Below, one piece after another: positions 1-7,822 of a stretch of 55,489 nt of DNA (within the stretch, counting starts at the first letter, position 1; the number at the start of each line of letters is the position of its first letter). The notes beneath the pieces are model-generated. The model was not told the DNA's origin and did not search any database. It saw nothing but the letters and a program-made list of their open reading frames with translations. The stretch is from an uncultured Synergistales bacterium. GTDB lineage: Bacteria > Synergistota > Synergistia > Synergistales > Aminobacteriaceae. The stretch spans positions 43,549 to 99,037 of the forward strand of contig CAJOEW010000022.1 of the NCBI GenBank assembly GCA_905233525.1, given 5' to 3'. The translations under genes were made by a program, and so were the position numbers.

Positions 1-5
1 TGCAT
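1..5 (-). other. Start codon of a divergent gene that runs off the left edge
   Basis: On the minus strand an ATG lies at 5-3. It is preceded by a good Shine-Dalgarno sequence, AAGGAG, at 20-15, with nine bases between. Only two bases of the second codon are inside the window, so nothing can be said about the product. If real, the 110 bases between this start and the gene at 116 form a shared divergent promoter region. Confidence 0.3.
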
Positions 6-115
6 TGTCAATAACTCCTTTTACGTAGAAATTTTTTTATCGCGCGTCAATTCTACACGACTTGCAAAAATTTTTCCAGGTTGTAATAATTTCGGCGGGA
101 GGTTGAAAAATTCAA

Positions 116-613
116 ATGCTATACACTTCGGCGGAGGCTGCTAAACTTTTAAGGAGGCTCAATGACGATAAAGAGATTTTAGAAAACATGGAAGCTCAAT
201 CAAATACTTTTACAGCGTCGCTCGGTGAAGACGTTGAAAGCGTTAGACCGGATTATAATTATTATGATGTGAACGCAAAAATTAAAGAGCTTGATCAAAA
301 AATCAGACATGTTAAGCATATGATCAATTCATTTAATGTTTCGACAATAGTACCTGAATTTAATATGACTGTCGATCAAATTTTGATCTATATTCCGCAA
401 TTGACAAAGCTGCGCACAAAATTAAATTCTATGCAGAACAGATTACCTAAACAGCGCGAGGGAAATTATAATAATATAATCGATTATAGATATATAAATT
501 ATGATATTGATGCCGTGAAGAATGATTACGCTAAAGTTTCTGATGAGTTGGCACGCGCTCAAACTGCTTTAGACGTTTTGAATAACAGCGTGAAATTTGA
601 GATCGATATATAA
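116..613 (+). CDS. DIP1984-like small helical protein (tentative)
   Basis: A 165-residue, highly charged and mostly helical protein without signal peptide or membrane segment. The layout resembles the DIP1984/DUF6847 family. An N-terminal charged helix is followed by a segment with Asn-Ser-Phe-Asn and later TVDQ, then a helix rich in Leu and Arg, and a C-terminal helix ending in LDVLNNSVKFEIDI, like the LN-x-T-x-x-L ending of that family. The family has no firmly known biochemical role, so no function is assigned. The ATG at 116 is preceded by GGGAGG at 97-102. A possible promoter is TTGCAA at 62-67 with TAATAA at 84-89. The 355-base gap after it suggests that it is transcribed alone. It could instead be an unrelated helical protein. 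Confidence 0.5.
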   Translation: MLYTSAEAAKLLRRLNDDKEILENMEAQSNTFTASLGEDVESVRPDYNYYDVNAKIKELDQKIRHVKHMINSFNVSTIVPEFNMTVDQILIYIPQLTKLRTKLNSMQNRLPKQREGNYNNIIDYRYINYDIDAVKNDYAKVSDELARAQTALDVLNNSVKFEIDI

Positions 614-968
614 AAAATTTTCCTGCCGTGTTGATGAATTTTTAAATATTTATTACTCCTTTTAGTTACGGTTAATTTTTATGTTCAGTGTTAAAAAATC
701 AAGTTTAAAATTATTTTAGCCGTTATAAGTTTGTGTTCAGATATATTTTTGTTGCATATTATTCAAATTTTCTCATTGGCACGGCGAAAACTTTCTCAGG
801 AGCATTAAGTATAAGGTTATAAGCTCCTTTTATTATGTTTAAAAATTTTTCGTGCGTGAAAAAATTACAGGCGTTATAAAAAAAATTGCTCGTTGAAAAT
901 TATTTGACATTCACTCAGCGCGATATAATATTTAATATTATGTTACGGAAAGGCTTAAAAGTTCAAAT
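614..968 (+). other. 355-base intergenic region
   Basis: There is no complete gene here. Its right end holds the promoter of the exonuclease operon (904-931). On the minus strand a frame stays open from 899 down to a stop at 759-761 and reads like protein (for example NAPEKVFAVPMRKFE at its end). It has no start codon or ribosome binding site. It may be the decayed tail of a lost gene or chance. No clear terminator is seen after the gene that ends at 613. Confidence 0.4.
904..931 (+). promoter_or_regulatory. Sigma-70 type promoter of the yhaM operon
   Basis: A perfect TTGACA -35 box lies at 904-909. The -10 region at 924-931 contains TATAAT (spacing 14) overlapping TAATAT at 926-931 (spacing 16, the more likely usage). 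It sits 38 bases upstream of the ATG at 969 and would drive the run of four co-directional genes up to 4926. Confidence 0.6.
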
Positions 969-1976
969 ATGAAGAAGAACTTAACGATCAAAGAAGTTAA
1001 ATTGTTACCGCGTGAAACGAATTTCAATACTATAGGCATAGTCGCACGTTTAACCAGACGTAAAGATAAAAATGGGAATCCTTTTTGGGAAATGACGGTA
1101 AGCGACTCGTCAGGAGAACTTGACGGTAAAATTTGGCTTAATTCTAATTGGTGGACTCTTCAAAATTCCGATAAGCTCCCTGTTAATCCTGATACAACGC
1201 AGTTAAAATTTGAAGGCGCTACAGTAGGAATACAAGGCCGTGTCGGAGAATTTAGAGAACAAGTTCAATTTAACTTTAGCGAAATTTATTATCTTGATCA
1301 AAATAAATATCCTCCTCACGTTTATGCAAAACATTCGCCGCTTTCAATGGAATATCTTGAGGCCGAATTCAGAAAAATTATTAACGAAGTTGATGAGCCG
1401 CTGAATAATTTCTTAGAAGCTGTATTTTTTAAACATGGTCTTTGGGAGGATTTTAAATTTTGGCCGGCTGCAGTTTCTTTACATCATGCGTATACGGGAG
1501 GCTTGCTTGAACATTCGTTATCAGTTGCAAAAAGCGCACGCGTTATAGCAATGCACTATAAAGAATTTTTGATACCTGTAAATCTTAATGTCGTAATCGC
1601 AGGAGCTTTATTACATGATATAGGCAAGCTCGACGCTTATTCATTGGCTCCTGTTCCTTTAATTACGATTCAAGGCAATGTAATCGAACATATATTACTT
1701 GGCCATCATAAATTTATGAATATCGCTGAAGCTGAAAAACTTGATGAAAGTCTTGCGCTCGCGATCGCTCATATAATTGTTTCACACCATGGCCGGCGCG
1801 AATATGGAAGCCCTGTTTTACCTGCGACTACTGAAGCAATGATAATAAATGCCGCCGATGATCTTGACTTTAAATTAAATTACTGGCTCAATCAAATCGA
1901 AGCATTAAGCCCTCAAAGCAATGTAACTGATTATTTGCCAATGATCGAACGAAGATTATGGCGCGGCACGATTTAA
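969..1976 (+). CDS. yhaM: 3'-5' exoribonuclease, YhaM family
   Basis: A 335-residue cytoplasmic nuclease with the two-domain plan of YhaM (usual length about 315). Residues 1-110 form an OB-fold nucleic-acid binding domain containing TIGIVARLTRRKDKNG. Residues 160-310 form an HD phosphohydrolase domain with the metal ligands H182 (LLEHSLSV), H216-D217 (LLHDIGK) and a later HH in IVSHHGR. Family members trim RNA, and sometimes single-stranded DNA, from the 3' end in a metal-dependent way. It begins the operon that continues with an RluA-type enzyme four bases after its stop, which places it with RNA metabolism genes. The start at 969 is the first Met after the promoter. No strong Shine-Dalgarno sequence is seen, only GGAAAGG about ten bases upstream. 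Confidence 0.85.
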   Translation: MKKNLTIKEVKLLPRETNFNTIGIVARLTRRKDKNGNPFWEMTVSDSSGELDGKIWLNSNWWTLQNSDKLPVNPDTTQLKFEGATVGIQGRVGEFREQVQFNFSEIYYLDQNKYPPHVYAKHSPLSMEYLEAEFRKIINEVDEPLNNFLEAVFFKHGLWEDFKFWPAAVSLHHAYTGGLLEHSLSVAKSARVIAMHYKEFLIPVNLNVVIAGALLHDIGKLDAYSLAPVPLITIQGNVIEHILLGHHKFMNIAEAEKLDESLALAIAHIIVSHHGRREYGSPVLPATTEAMIINAADDLDFKLNYWLNQIEALSPQSNVTDYLPMIERRLWRGTI

Positions 1977-1980
1977 AATT

Positions 1981-2895
1981 ATGAGCTTCACTTTAAAAAT
2001 ATCAAACGATCATAACGACCGCCGGCTTGATCGTACGCTTAGATCCGTCTGGAAATGGATACCGCTCGGAGAAATCATGAAAGCTATCAGAAAAGGTGCT
2101 GTACGTGTAAATTCTGTTCGTGTTAAAGATCCAGGCGTGCATATTTTCGAAGGCGATGAGCTTATTGTTCCGTGGCCTTTACGTGAAGAAGAGAGCAAAA
2201 ATTATTTTTCAGAGCTTGGACGTATAAAAATTATATTTCAGGGCGATAACATCATGATTATTAACAAGCCTTCAGGAATGCTCGTGCAGCCTGATACAAA
2301 AAACGGCGACAGCGTCATAACACGTATTAAAGGCGTTTTAAAATCTAATTCGCCTGCAGCTGTTCACAGACTCGATCGCAATACTACAGGTGTACTTGCT
2401 GTTGCGTTAAACGGTTCTGCATTGCGCGCCATGGAAAAATTATTCAAAGAGCGTAATGTTCAAAAAAAATATCTCGCTATAGTCGAAGGCTCTGCACCTG
2501 ATAATATTGATATAGACGCGCCGTTATTAAAAGACTCTGAAAATAATATCGTGAGTGTAAATTATGAACACGGCTTAAAATCTTTATCGCGCGTTAAAAA
2601 AATTTCAGGCAATAAAAAATATTCGCTCGTTGAGATAGAATTATTGACAGGCAGAACACATCAAGCGCGTGTACACATGGCATATATAAAACATCCGATT
2701 ATAGGCGATCACAAATACGGAACGTTCAGAGCTGATAAAAAATTATCGAGGCCGTTTTTACATGCTTATAAATTAAAATTCCCTGATGAACTGCCGGACG
2801 TGCTTAAAGAAATTCAAGGCATGACATTTACAGCGCCGCTTCCTGATGACTTTAATACGTTCATGAAAAATAACAGCCTGGAGAATTTATTATGA
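1981..2895 (+). CDS. RluA-family RNA pseudouridine synthase
   Basis: A 304-residue enzyme that converts specific uridines in RNA, probably 23S rRNA, to pseudouridine. An S4 RNA-binding domain covers about residues 13-65 (LDRTL, GAVRVN, V-x-DPG, EGDEL). The catalytic domain follows. It contains NKPSGMLV, the catalytic Asp132 in AVHRLDRNTTGVL, and the family motif RTHQARVHM followed by HPIIGDHKYG. The order S4 then RluA matches RluC and RluD, but the exact target cannot be read from sequence. The start lies only four bases after the upstream stop, so it is probably translated by coupling. Its own stop overlaps the start of the next gene (ATGA at 2892-2895). Confidence 0.9.
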   Translation: MSFTLKISNDHNDRRLDRTLRSVWKWIPLGEIMKAIRKGAVRVNSVRVKDPGVHIFEGDELIVPWPLREEESKNYFSELGRIKIIFQGDNIMIINKPSGMLVQPDTKNGDSVITRIKGVLKSNSPAAVHRLDRNTTGVLAVALNGSALRAMEKLFKERNVQKKYLAIVEGSAPDNIDIDAPLLKDSENNIVSVNYEHGLKSLSRVKKISGNKKYSLVEIELLTGRTHQARVHMAYIKHPIIGDHKYGTFRADKKLSRPFLHAYKLKFPDELPDVLKEIQGMTFTAPLPDDFNTFMKNNSLENLL

Positions 2896-4022
2896 AAATG
2901 AGATTAAAAATTATATTATCGTTATTTATATCATGGTCATTATATTGCGCGTTTGATTATTTCACCGTAATAACATGGGATAACAGCGAGAGCATGATAA
3001 TAAAAATTATTTCCGCCGGTGAAGAATCAGAGGTAATACCAGATTATGAAGACTCTGACGAAGAGGAAGACGTATTTCCAACGCTTGAACGTGAAATTAT
3101 TTTCAGGGCTTTATCAGGTTCAGACACAGCGGCCGAACATAAAATTAAAGCTGTCAGATTAAAAGGCACAGGTTTAGACGTTCAGCCAGGCGGTAATTAT
3201 TTGCTTGTATGGGATATTTTCGAGGACGGCAGCATTCAATATTCAATAGCTGATAAATTTCGAGTATCGTCCGTAATATTCTTTATTGTTTTAATATGTA
3301 TGCTGCTCGTAGCTTTTTCAGGTAAACGCGGATTATTAGCATTAACCGGATTATTTTTATCGATAGCTGTTTTATTATTCGCAATGATCCCGTTAATGAT
3401 AAAAGGTTGGAAGCCTGTACCGCTCGCTATAATTTCAGTGTTTATAATTGCTACGTTAACGGTTTTATTTGTCGTGAAACATCAAAGATATAGGCTCGTT
3501 GCATTATTAGGGAGTTTAGGCGGAGTTTTAGGAGGCTTTCTTGTAGCGTGGATAGTAGTATATTTTTGGCAGTTAACAGGACTTGCAGGTGAAGGAGCAG
3601 CTCTTTTAGCTTCGACTGTGCCGGATTTGGACATGCAGGGAATTTTATTAGCGTCTGTTTTAATTGGATCTATAGGTGCAGTTTTGGACGTGGGAATATC
3701 TATTACTGCCTCAATGTCTGAGCTTGTTGACTATGACGAAGAGATACCGCTTGACAGGCTTTTAATATCAGGTCTCAATGTTGGCAACGAAGTATTAGGC
3801 AGCATGATAAATACTTTAATTTTGGCATATTTAGGGAGTTCGTTGCCTATGGCTGTTTTAATTGCGAGTGCGGGAGTAAATTTTATCGGTTTATTAAATG
3901 ATCCGTATGTTGCTCAAGAAATTGTTCAGAGTATAGCCGGAACGTTAGGATTATTATTTACGATACCGGCGACGGCATTTTTCTTTGTTATTCAGGAGGG
4001 AATAAGGCGGCGTGAAAATTAA
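2892..4022 (+). CDS. YibE/F family membrane protein
   Basis: A 376-residue inner-membrane protein. One N-terminal membrane segment is followed by an extracytoplasmic acidic domain of about 100 residues (DYEDSDEEEDVF). A bundle of about seven hydrophobic helices follows from residue 130. The C-terminal half has the YibE/F hallmarks: GAVLDVGISITASMSEL, then ISGLNVGNEVLGSMINTLILAYLG. The family occurs across Firmicutes and related phyla and its transport substrate is unknown. The gene overlaps the upstream gene by four bases and the downstream Ppx/GppA-like gene by eleven, so it is co-translated with both. Confidence 0.85.
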   Translation: MKMRLKIILSLFISWSLYCAFDYFTVITWDNSESMIIKIISAGEESEVIPDYEDSDEEEDVFPTLEREIIFRALSGSDTAAEHKIKAVRLKGTGLDVQPGGNYLLVWDIFEDGSIQYSIADKFRVSSVIFFIVLICMLLVAFSGKRGLLALTGLFLSIAVLLFAMIPLMIKGWKPVPLAIISVFIIATLTVLFVVKHQRYRLVALLGSLGGVLGGFLVAWIVVYFWQLTGLAGEGAALLASTVPDLDMQGILLASVLIGSIGAVLDVGISITASMSELVDYDEEIPLDRLLISGLNVGNEVLGSMINTLILAYLGSSLPMAVLIASAGVNFIGLLNDPYVAQEIVQSIAGTLGLLFTIPATAFFFVIQEGIRRREN

Positions 4023-4926
4023 AGCAGTTATAGACATCGGCAGCAATTCAATTAAAATGCGTGCAGGATATAAAGACGAGTCCGGAAAGATAATTATTAT
4101 TCACGATGAAACCGAAGTTGTAAAACTTGGGCGCGGAATGAATTTAACGGGAATGCTTGCGCGTGAGAACATGTTAAACGCATTGAAGGCATTAACGCGA
4201 ATGATAAGTACTGCTGAAAAGTTAGAAGCTGAAATTTTTATAGCAGGCACAATGGCATTAAGGACGGCTAAAAATTCAAACGAGTTTATAAAACTTGTGC
4301 ATGATTCTACAGGGCGCAATATAAATATATTAACAGGACTTGACGAGGCGAAATTTTCACGATTAGGAGCTTTAGACGGATTAGGCGGTGAATCTTCGAT
4401 TGTATTTGACACGGGCGGAGGCAGTACGGAATTTATAGCAGGCGGTGAAAAAATTGCGAGTGTACCTGTAGGAGCTGTAACTATAACCGATAAATTTTTT
4501 AATGATAATAACAGACCTGTATATAAATCCGAATGGGACGCGGCGTATAAATATATTCACGAAAAAATGTTTGAATATAAAATTCAGGACTTTAAAAACG
4601 ATTCATCAGGCCAAGTTATCGGAGTTGGAGGCGGATTAGCTGTGATGGCTTCTGTAAAATTATGCGAGGATATTTTCATGCCATTAAAGCTGCACGGAAT
4701 GAGTATTACACAGAAAGACATAGTCAAGCAGGCGAAATTATATTCATCATTAAATTTAAGCGAGCGTCAAAAAATTATCGGTCTTCCAGCGTCGCGAGCC
4801 GATGTTGTTTTAGGAAGTGCCTGTATAGTTTTATGTGCGTTAAGAATTTTAGAAGCTAATTCATGTATTGTGAGCATAAACGGTTTAAGGCACGGTATTT
4901 TGATCAGCGAATGCGGACGCGGTTAA
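4012..4926 (+). CDS. Ppx/GppA family phosphatase-like protein (short form)
   Basis: A 304-residue member of the exopolyphosphatase/guanosine pentaphosphate phosphatase superfamily with the actin-like ATPase fold. Phosphate loop 1 is AVIDIGSNSIK (residues 5-15). Loop 2 is VFDTGGGSTEF (131-141). The acidic residue of TGLDEAKFSRLGAL near residue 112 matches the catalytic Glu region. The C-terminal HD-like domain of long Ppx proteins is absent, so this is the short form. The start is GTG at 4012, supported by CAGGAGGG about twelve bases before it, inside the end of the YibE/F gene. The protein may adjust polyphosphate or (p)ppGpp pools; polyphosphate is the more common substrate of short forms, but this is inference. 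Confidence 0.85.
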   Translation: MKIKAVIDIGSNSIKMRAGYKDESGKIIIIHDETEVVKLGRGMNLTGMLARENMLNALKALTRMISTAEKLEAEIFIAGTMALRTAKNSNEFIKLVHDSTGRNINILTGLDEAKFSRLGALDGLGGESSIVFDTGGGSTEFIAGGEKIASVPVGAVTITDKFFNDNNRPVYKSEWDAAYKYIHEKMFEYKIQDFKNDSSGQVIGVGGGLAVMASVKLCEDIFMPLKLHGMSITQKDIVKQAKLYSSLNLSERQKIIGLPASRADVVLGSACIVLCALRILEANSCIVSINGLRHGILISECGRG

Positions 4927-5009
4927 AAAAAATGACACCAGCCTAAAAATTAAGCCGGCGTTAAATTGAGCGTTACTAAGAAATATATATTAAATCCAAA
5001 AAAAGAACG

Positions 5010-5032
5010 GCCTCTCATTTAATTTTGGAGGC
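5010..5032 (-). terminator. Rho-independent terminator of the O-acetylation operon
   Basis: GCCTC at 5010-5014 pairs with GAGGC at 5028-5032. On the minus strand the hairpin is followed by a run of T residues near 5006-4998. The stop codon of the SGNH gene lies in the loop. A shorter T run on the plus-strand side (5033-5036) might also help to end the upstream plus-strand operon. Confidence 0.55.
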
Positions 5033-6067
5033 TTTTGTAATTTTGCCATTGGCTTTTTAAAAGATGAATCAGCTCGTTAATATTATCGCGGTTAATTTTC
5101 ATTCCGAAGCCTTGATTATATAAGCCGTCGAATTTTTTACCGTTCCATATTACATCAATAATTAAATCTCCGATTTCAGCTCTGTAATGGCTTGTGTCGA
5201 TATAGTTATTATTATTCATCGTGATCTCATTGAGGCCGCTGAAATTGTAAAAATCTGTTATATCCGCGAGACCTTTTAAAAAATTCAGATAACCAATCTC
5301 AAGCGACCGAACGTGCGTAATATAATACATTGGATTTGTGAAGACGATAAGCTCAATATTATTTTCATCGCATAATTTTTTTATCTCGCGCATGTCACGT
5401 AAAGCTATTCTTATTCCTTCATCATAATTTATCATTTCGCGTATTCCGAGCGATGGCTTTTTTGCTTCCGCGCCGTTCCAATCGAAATCAGAAACATAAT
5501 TATATGCGCCTTGAAGATCGTTATAACCGTAATCCGGTAATTGGAATAATTAATCCATACTCTTTTCAAATCGCCAGGCAGCATAGCAGGATTAAAATAT
5601 AAATCAAACATATGAGGCCTTATAAAACCATGCTCATCAACTAAATATTCGTACGGACAATGGCCAGGCACTTCACTATTCCATTCGATAAGCTCTGTAT
5701 GTGTAAAGCTGTCAACGCCGATATAAATTTTTTTAGGTCTGATATTATTTTTAAGCATTGTCTTTAAATTCCAGAGATGTTCAGTAGCATTAGCCGCAGA
5801 ACTCGTCATGTTATAACATTTTTCGCCGGAGATCTTATCGTTATGTATATAACCAACGCGCGACGAACCAAATATAAAACTGTCAAATTTATCAGGCACG
5901 CTTAGAACATATTTCATTTTTGAAAAATTTCCGCTCGCTGAAATCAACTTGTTACCGCTGCCATCATTATAAAATAAATCATACACACCTATGATAAACA
6001 TCATGATATAAACTAATGCGATATATATCAAAAAAATTGAAAGCTTCATAATAAAACGTCTCATCAA
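5019..6067 (-). pseudogene. SGNH/AlgJ-like O-acetyltransferase partner, broken by a frameshift
   Basis: Two overlapping minus-strand frames together encode one protein of about 345 residues. The first (6067-5432) has an N-terminal membrane anchor and the SGNH block-I serine motif FIFGSSRVGY. The second frame is open from 5549 to 5019 and carries the block-V D-x-x-H motif (YIDTSHYR). Read across, NYSNYRIT shifts into GYNDLQGAYNYVSDFDWNG somewhere between about 5549 and 5515. As written, the first frame stops 31 residues later without the catalytic His. In AlgI/AlgJ-type systems such a protein receives acetyl groups from the MBOAT partner and transfers them to a polysaccharide. The partner gene lies twelve bases upstream in the same operon. 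The break could be a true mutation or an assembly or sequencing error. An ATG at 5435 would allow only the C-terminal piece. Confidence 0.75.
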
Positions 6068-6079
6068 ATTTTCACCGCC

Positions 6080-7519
6080 TTAAAACTGGAAATAAACAAA
6101 ATCGACTTCATTAGTAGCTCTGAAAAATAAAATCATCGTCACAAGACCAAAATAAAACGCGTAACGCAAAATTAAATATTTACTTGATGTTATAGCTTTG
6201 ATAACGTCATGTTTGAGCGAAAAATAATCGAACAGCGCCAGCAAAGACAATACAAATAAAATAATTTTCTTACCTCCGAACGTTTTTGAGCCGGCAATTA
6301 AATAAGATTTCAAATCCGAAAGTCCGTTAAAGCAATTTTGAAAAATATATACGGCTTCGTTAATCGTGTTAGCTCTAAAGAATGTCCACGTCGTAACAAC
6401 AAACATAAATACGCAGATCACACGCAGCCACCAAAATAAATTATGCGGATAATTTTCGAGCCTTTTTGAATTTGTGAACATGTTTTCAAAAATTTGCGCA
6501 GCACCGTGAACGAATCCCCATATTAAAAACGTTAAATTTGCTCCGTGCCAAAGTCCGCTTATTAAAAAAGTTATCAGCACGTTAAAATAATGCCGTAACT
6601 TGCTGCAGCGGTTGCCTCCCAATGGAATATATAGATAATCGCGAAACCATGTACTTAACGAAATATGCCACCGCGCCCAAAACTCATGTATACTTGCAGA
6701 AAAATAAGGACTCTTGAAATTTTCCATCAACTCGATACCTAACATTTTTGCACAACCTCGCGCTATGTCAGAATATCCTGAGAAGTCGCAATAAATTTGA
6801 ACCGTGAAAAAAATTACAGCCAATATTAACGCAAAGCCTTCATACTCATGAATATCAGCGAATATCCTATCAGCTTGTATTGCGATAACGTCAGCTATCA
6901 CCAATTTTTTAAAGAATCCGAATGTCATGAGCTTAATACCGTAAGCTGCTTGCTCGTAATTAAAAATTTTCTCATGAGCGTTTTTAATCTGAGGCAATAA
7001 ATTTTTAGAACGTTCGATCGGCCCTGCTACCAATTGCGGAAAAAATGATATAAACGTCGCGTAAATCCCAAAATTTTTTTCAGGCGTAATATTTTTTCTA
7101 TACACGTCTAAAACATATCCGAGCGTCTGAAATGTATAAAACGAAATTCCTACAGGCAATAATAAATTTAACGTAACCGGATGCAGTTTTATTGAGAACG
7201 CGTTTAAAATTTGTGTGAACGTTTCAGAAAAGAAATTAAAATATTTAAACACGAACAGCACGCCTAAACATGAAACGAACGTGAGAATTAAAATAATTTT
7301 ACGGAGCCTTTGATTTTGTGATTTATCTATTAAAATTCCGGCCAAGTAAGAAATTACGGTAGTGAACAAAATCAGAACGACATATTTTGCGCTCCAGCTC
7401 ATATAAAAATAATAGCTCGCTATGAATAATAAAAACCAACGGAAATTTTTAGGTATGAACCAGTATAAAATAAATATGACTGGGAAAAATATCCCGTACT
7501 GCCAGGAGTTAAACAGCAT
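6080..7519 (-). CDS. MBOAT family O-acyltransferase, AlgI-like
   Basis: A 479-residue, full-length integral membrane protein with about eleven hydrophobic helices. It has the MBOAT motifs FWARWHISLSTWFRDYLYIP, GGNR and the active-site region SGLWHGANLTFLIWG with the invariant His. Such proteins move acyl, usually acetyl, groups across the cytoplasmic membrane for O-acetylation of exopolysaccharide, peptidoglycan or other surface polymers. The SGNH partner gene follows after twelve bases, as in alginate-type acetylation modules. No polymer synthesis genes are nearby, so the acceptor is unknown. The ATG at 7519 is preceded by GGAGG (minus strand, near 7534). The upstream leader contains a promoter and four 7-bp tandem repeats described separately, which suggests variable expression. 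Confidence 0.9.
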   Translation of the reverse strand: MLFNSWQYGIFFPVIFILYWFIPKNFRWFLLFIASYYFYMSWSAKYVVLILFTTVISYLAGILIDKSQNQRLRKIILILTFVSCLGVLFVFKYFNFFSETFTQILNAFSIKLHPVTLNLLLPVGISFYTFQTLGYVLDVYRKNITPEKNFGIYATFISFFPQLVAGPIERSKNLLPQIKNAHEKIFNYEQAAYGIKLMTFGFFKKLVIADVIAIQADRIFADIHEYEGFALILAVIFFTVQIYCDFSGYSDIARGCAKMLGIELMENFKSPYFSASIHEFWARWHISLSTWFRDYLYIPLGGNRCSKLRHYFNVLITFLISGLWHGANLTFLIWGFVHGAAQIFENMFTNSKRLENYPHNLFWWLRVICVFMFVVTTWTFFRANTINEAVYIFQNCFNGLSDLKSYLIAGSKTFGGKKIILFVLSLLALFDYFSLKHDVIKAITSSKYLILRYAFYFGLVTMILFFRATNEVDFVYFQF

Positions 7520-7598
7520 GGCGCGAAAATCCTCCTGCAGTTCTGCGAATAAATGCTCGTGTTAGTCTTTTGCTTTTCTTGAGATAAATTAAGGCATA

Positions 7599-7665
7599 AT
7601 TATAACGATAGGCGATAGGCGATAGGCGATAGGCGATTATACAATACTGTATCACTTACCGTCAA
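7599..7665 (-). promoter_or_regulatory. Promoter of the O-acetylation operon, interrupted by tandem repeats
   Basis: On the minus strand TTGACG (7665-7660) is followed after 18 bases by TATAAT (7641-7636), a good sigma-70 promoter. The 7-bp repeats begin immediately after this -10 box, so transcription would start inside them. A second TATAAT lies on the far side of the array (7604-7599). Its spacing to any upstream -35-like element depends on the repeat number. The rest of the 303-base gap (7520-7822) holds the ribosome binding site of the MBOAT gene, the terminator at 7787-7817 and nothing else recognisable. Confidence 0.6.
7606..7637. repeat. 7-bp tandem repeat in the leader of the MBOAT gene
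   Basis: Four perfect copies of CGATAGG run from 7606 to 7633, followed by a partial copy, CGAT, to 7637. In the direction of transcription (minus) the unit reads CCTATCG. The array lies 87-118 bases upstream of the MBOAT start codon and directly abuts the -10 box of its promoter. Short tandem arrays in promoters change copy number by slipped-strand replication in several host-associated bacteria. Confidence 0.9.
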
Positions 7666-7786
7666 TGCGTGATTTACGTATTTTTGCATGATATTTTGTG
7701 ATGTCCTTTCCAGTATTAAACTATATCGCGCATTCTATCACAATACCGATAATATTTCCTTCTATTCTCGAACATAAAAAAACAAA

Positions 7787-7817
7787 AACGGCCAATAGTC
7801 ATACACCAAAGGCCGTT
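7787..7817 (-). terminator. Rho-independent terminator after the Sel1 gene
   Basis: AACGGCC (7787-7793) pairs with GGCCGTT (7811-7817). On the minus strand the hairpin is followed by TTTGTTTTTTT. It lies a few bases past the stop of the Sel1-repeat gene and separates that operon from the MBOAT promoter. Confidence 0.85.
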
Positions 7818-7822
7818 AAATT

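Noticed and set aside
5432-5549. Programmed ribosomal frameshift in the SGNH gene
   Set aside because: No slippery heptamer or downstream pseudoknot-like structure is visible at the junction, and the truncated product would lack an essential catalytic block. A mutation or sequence error is simpler.
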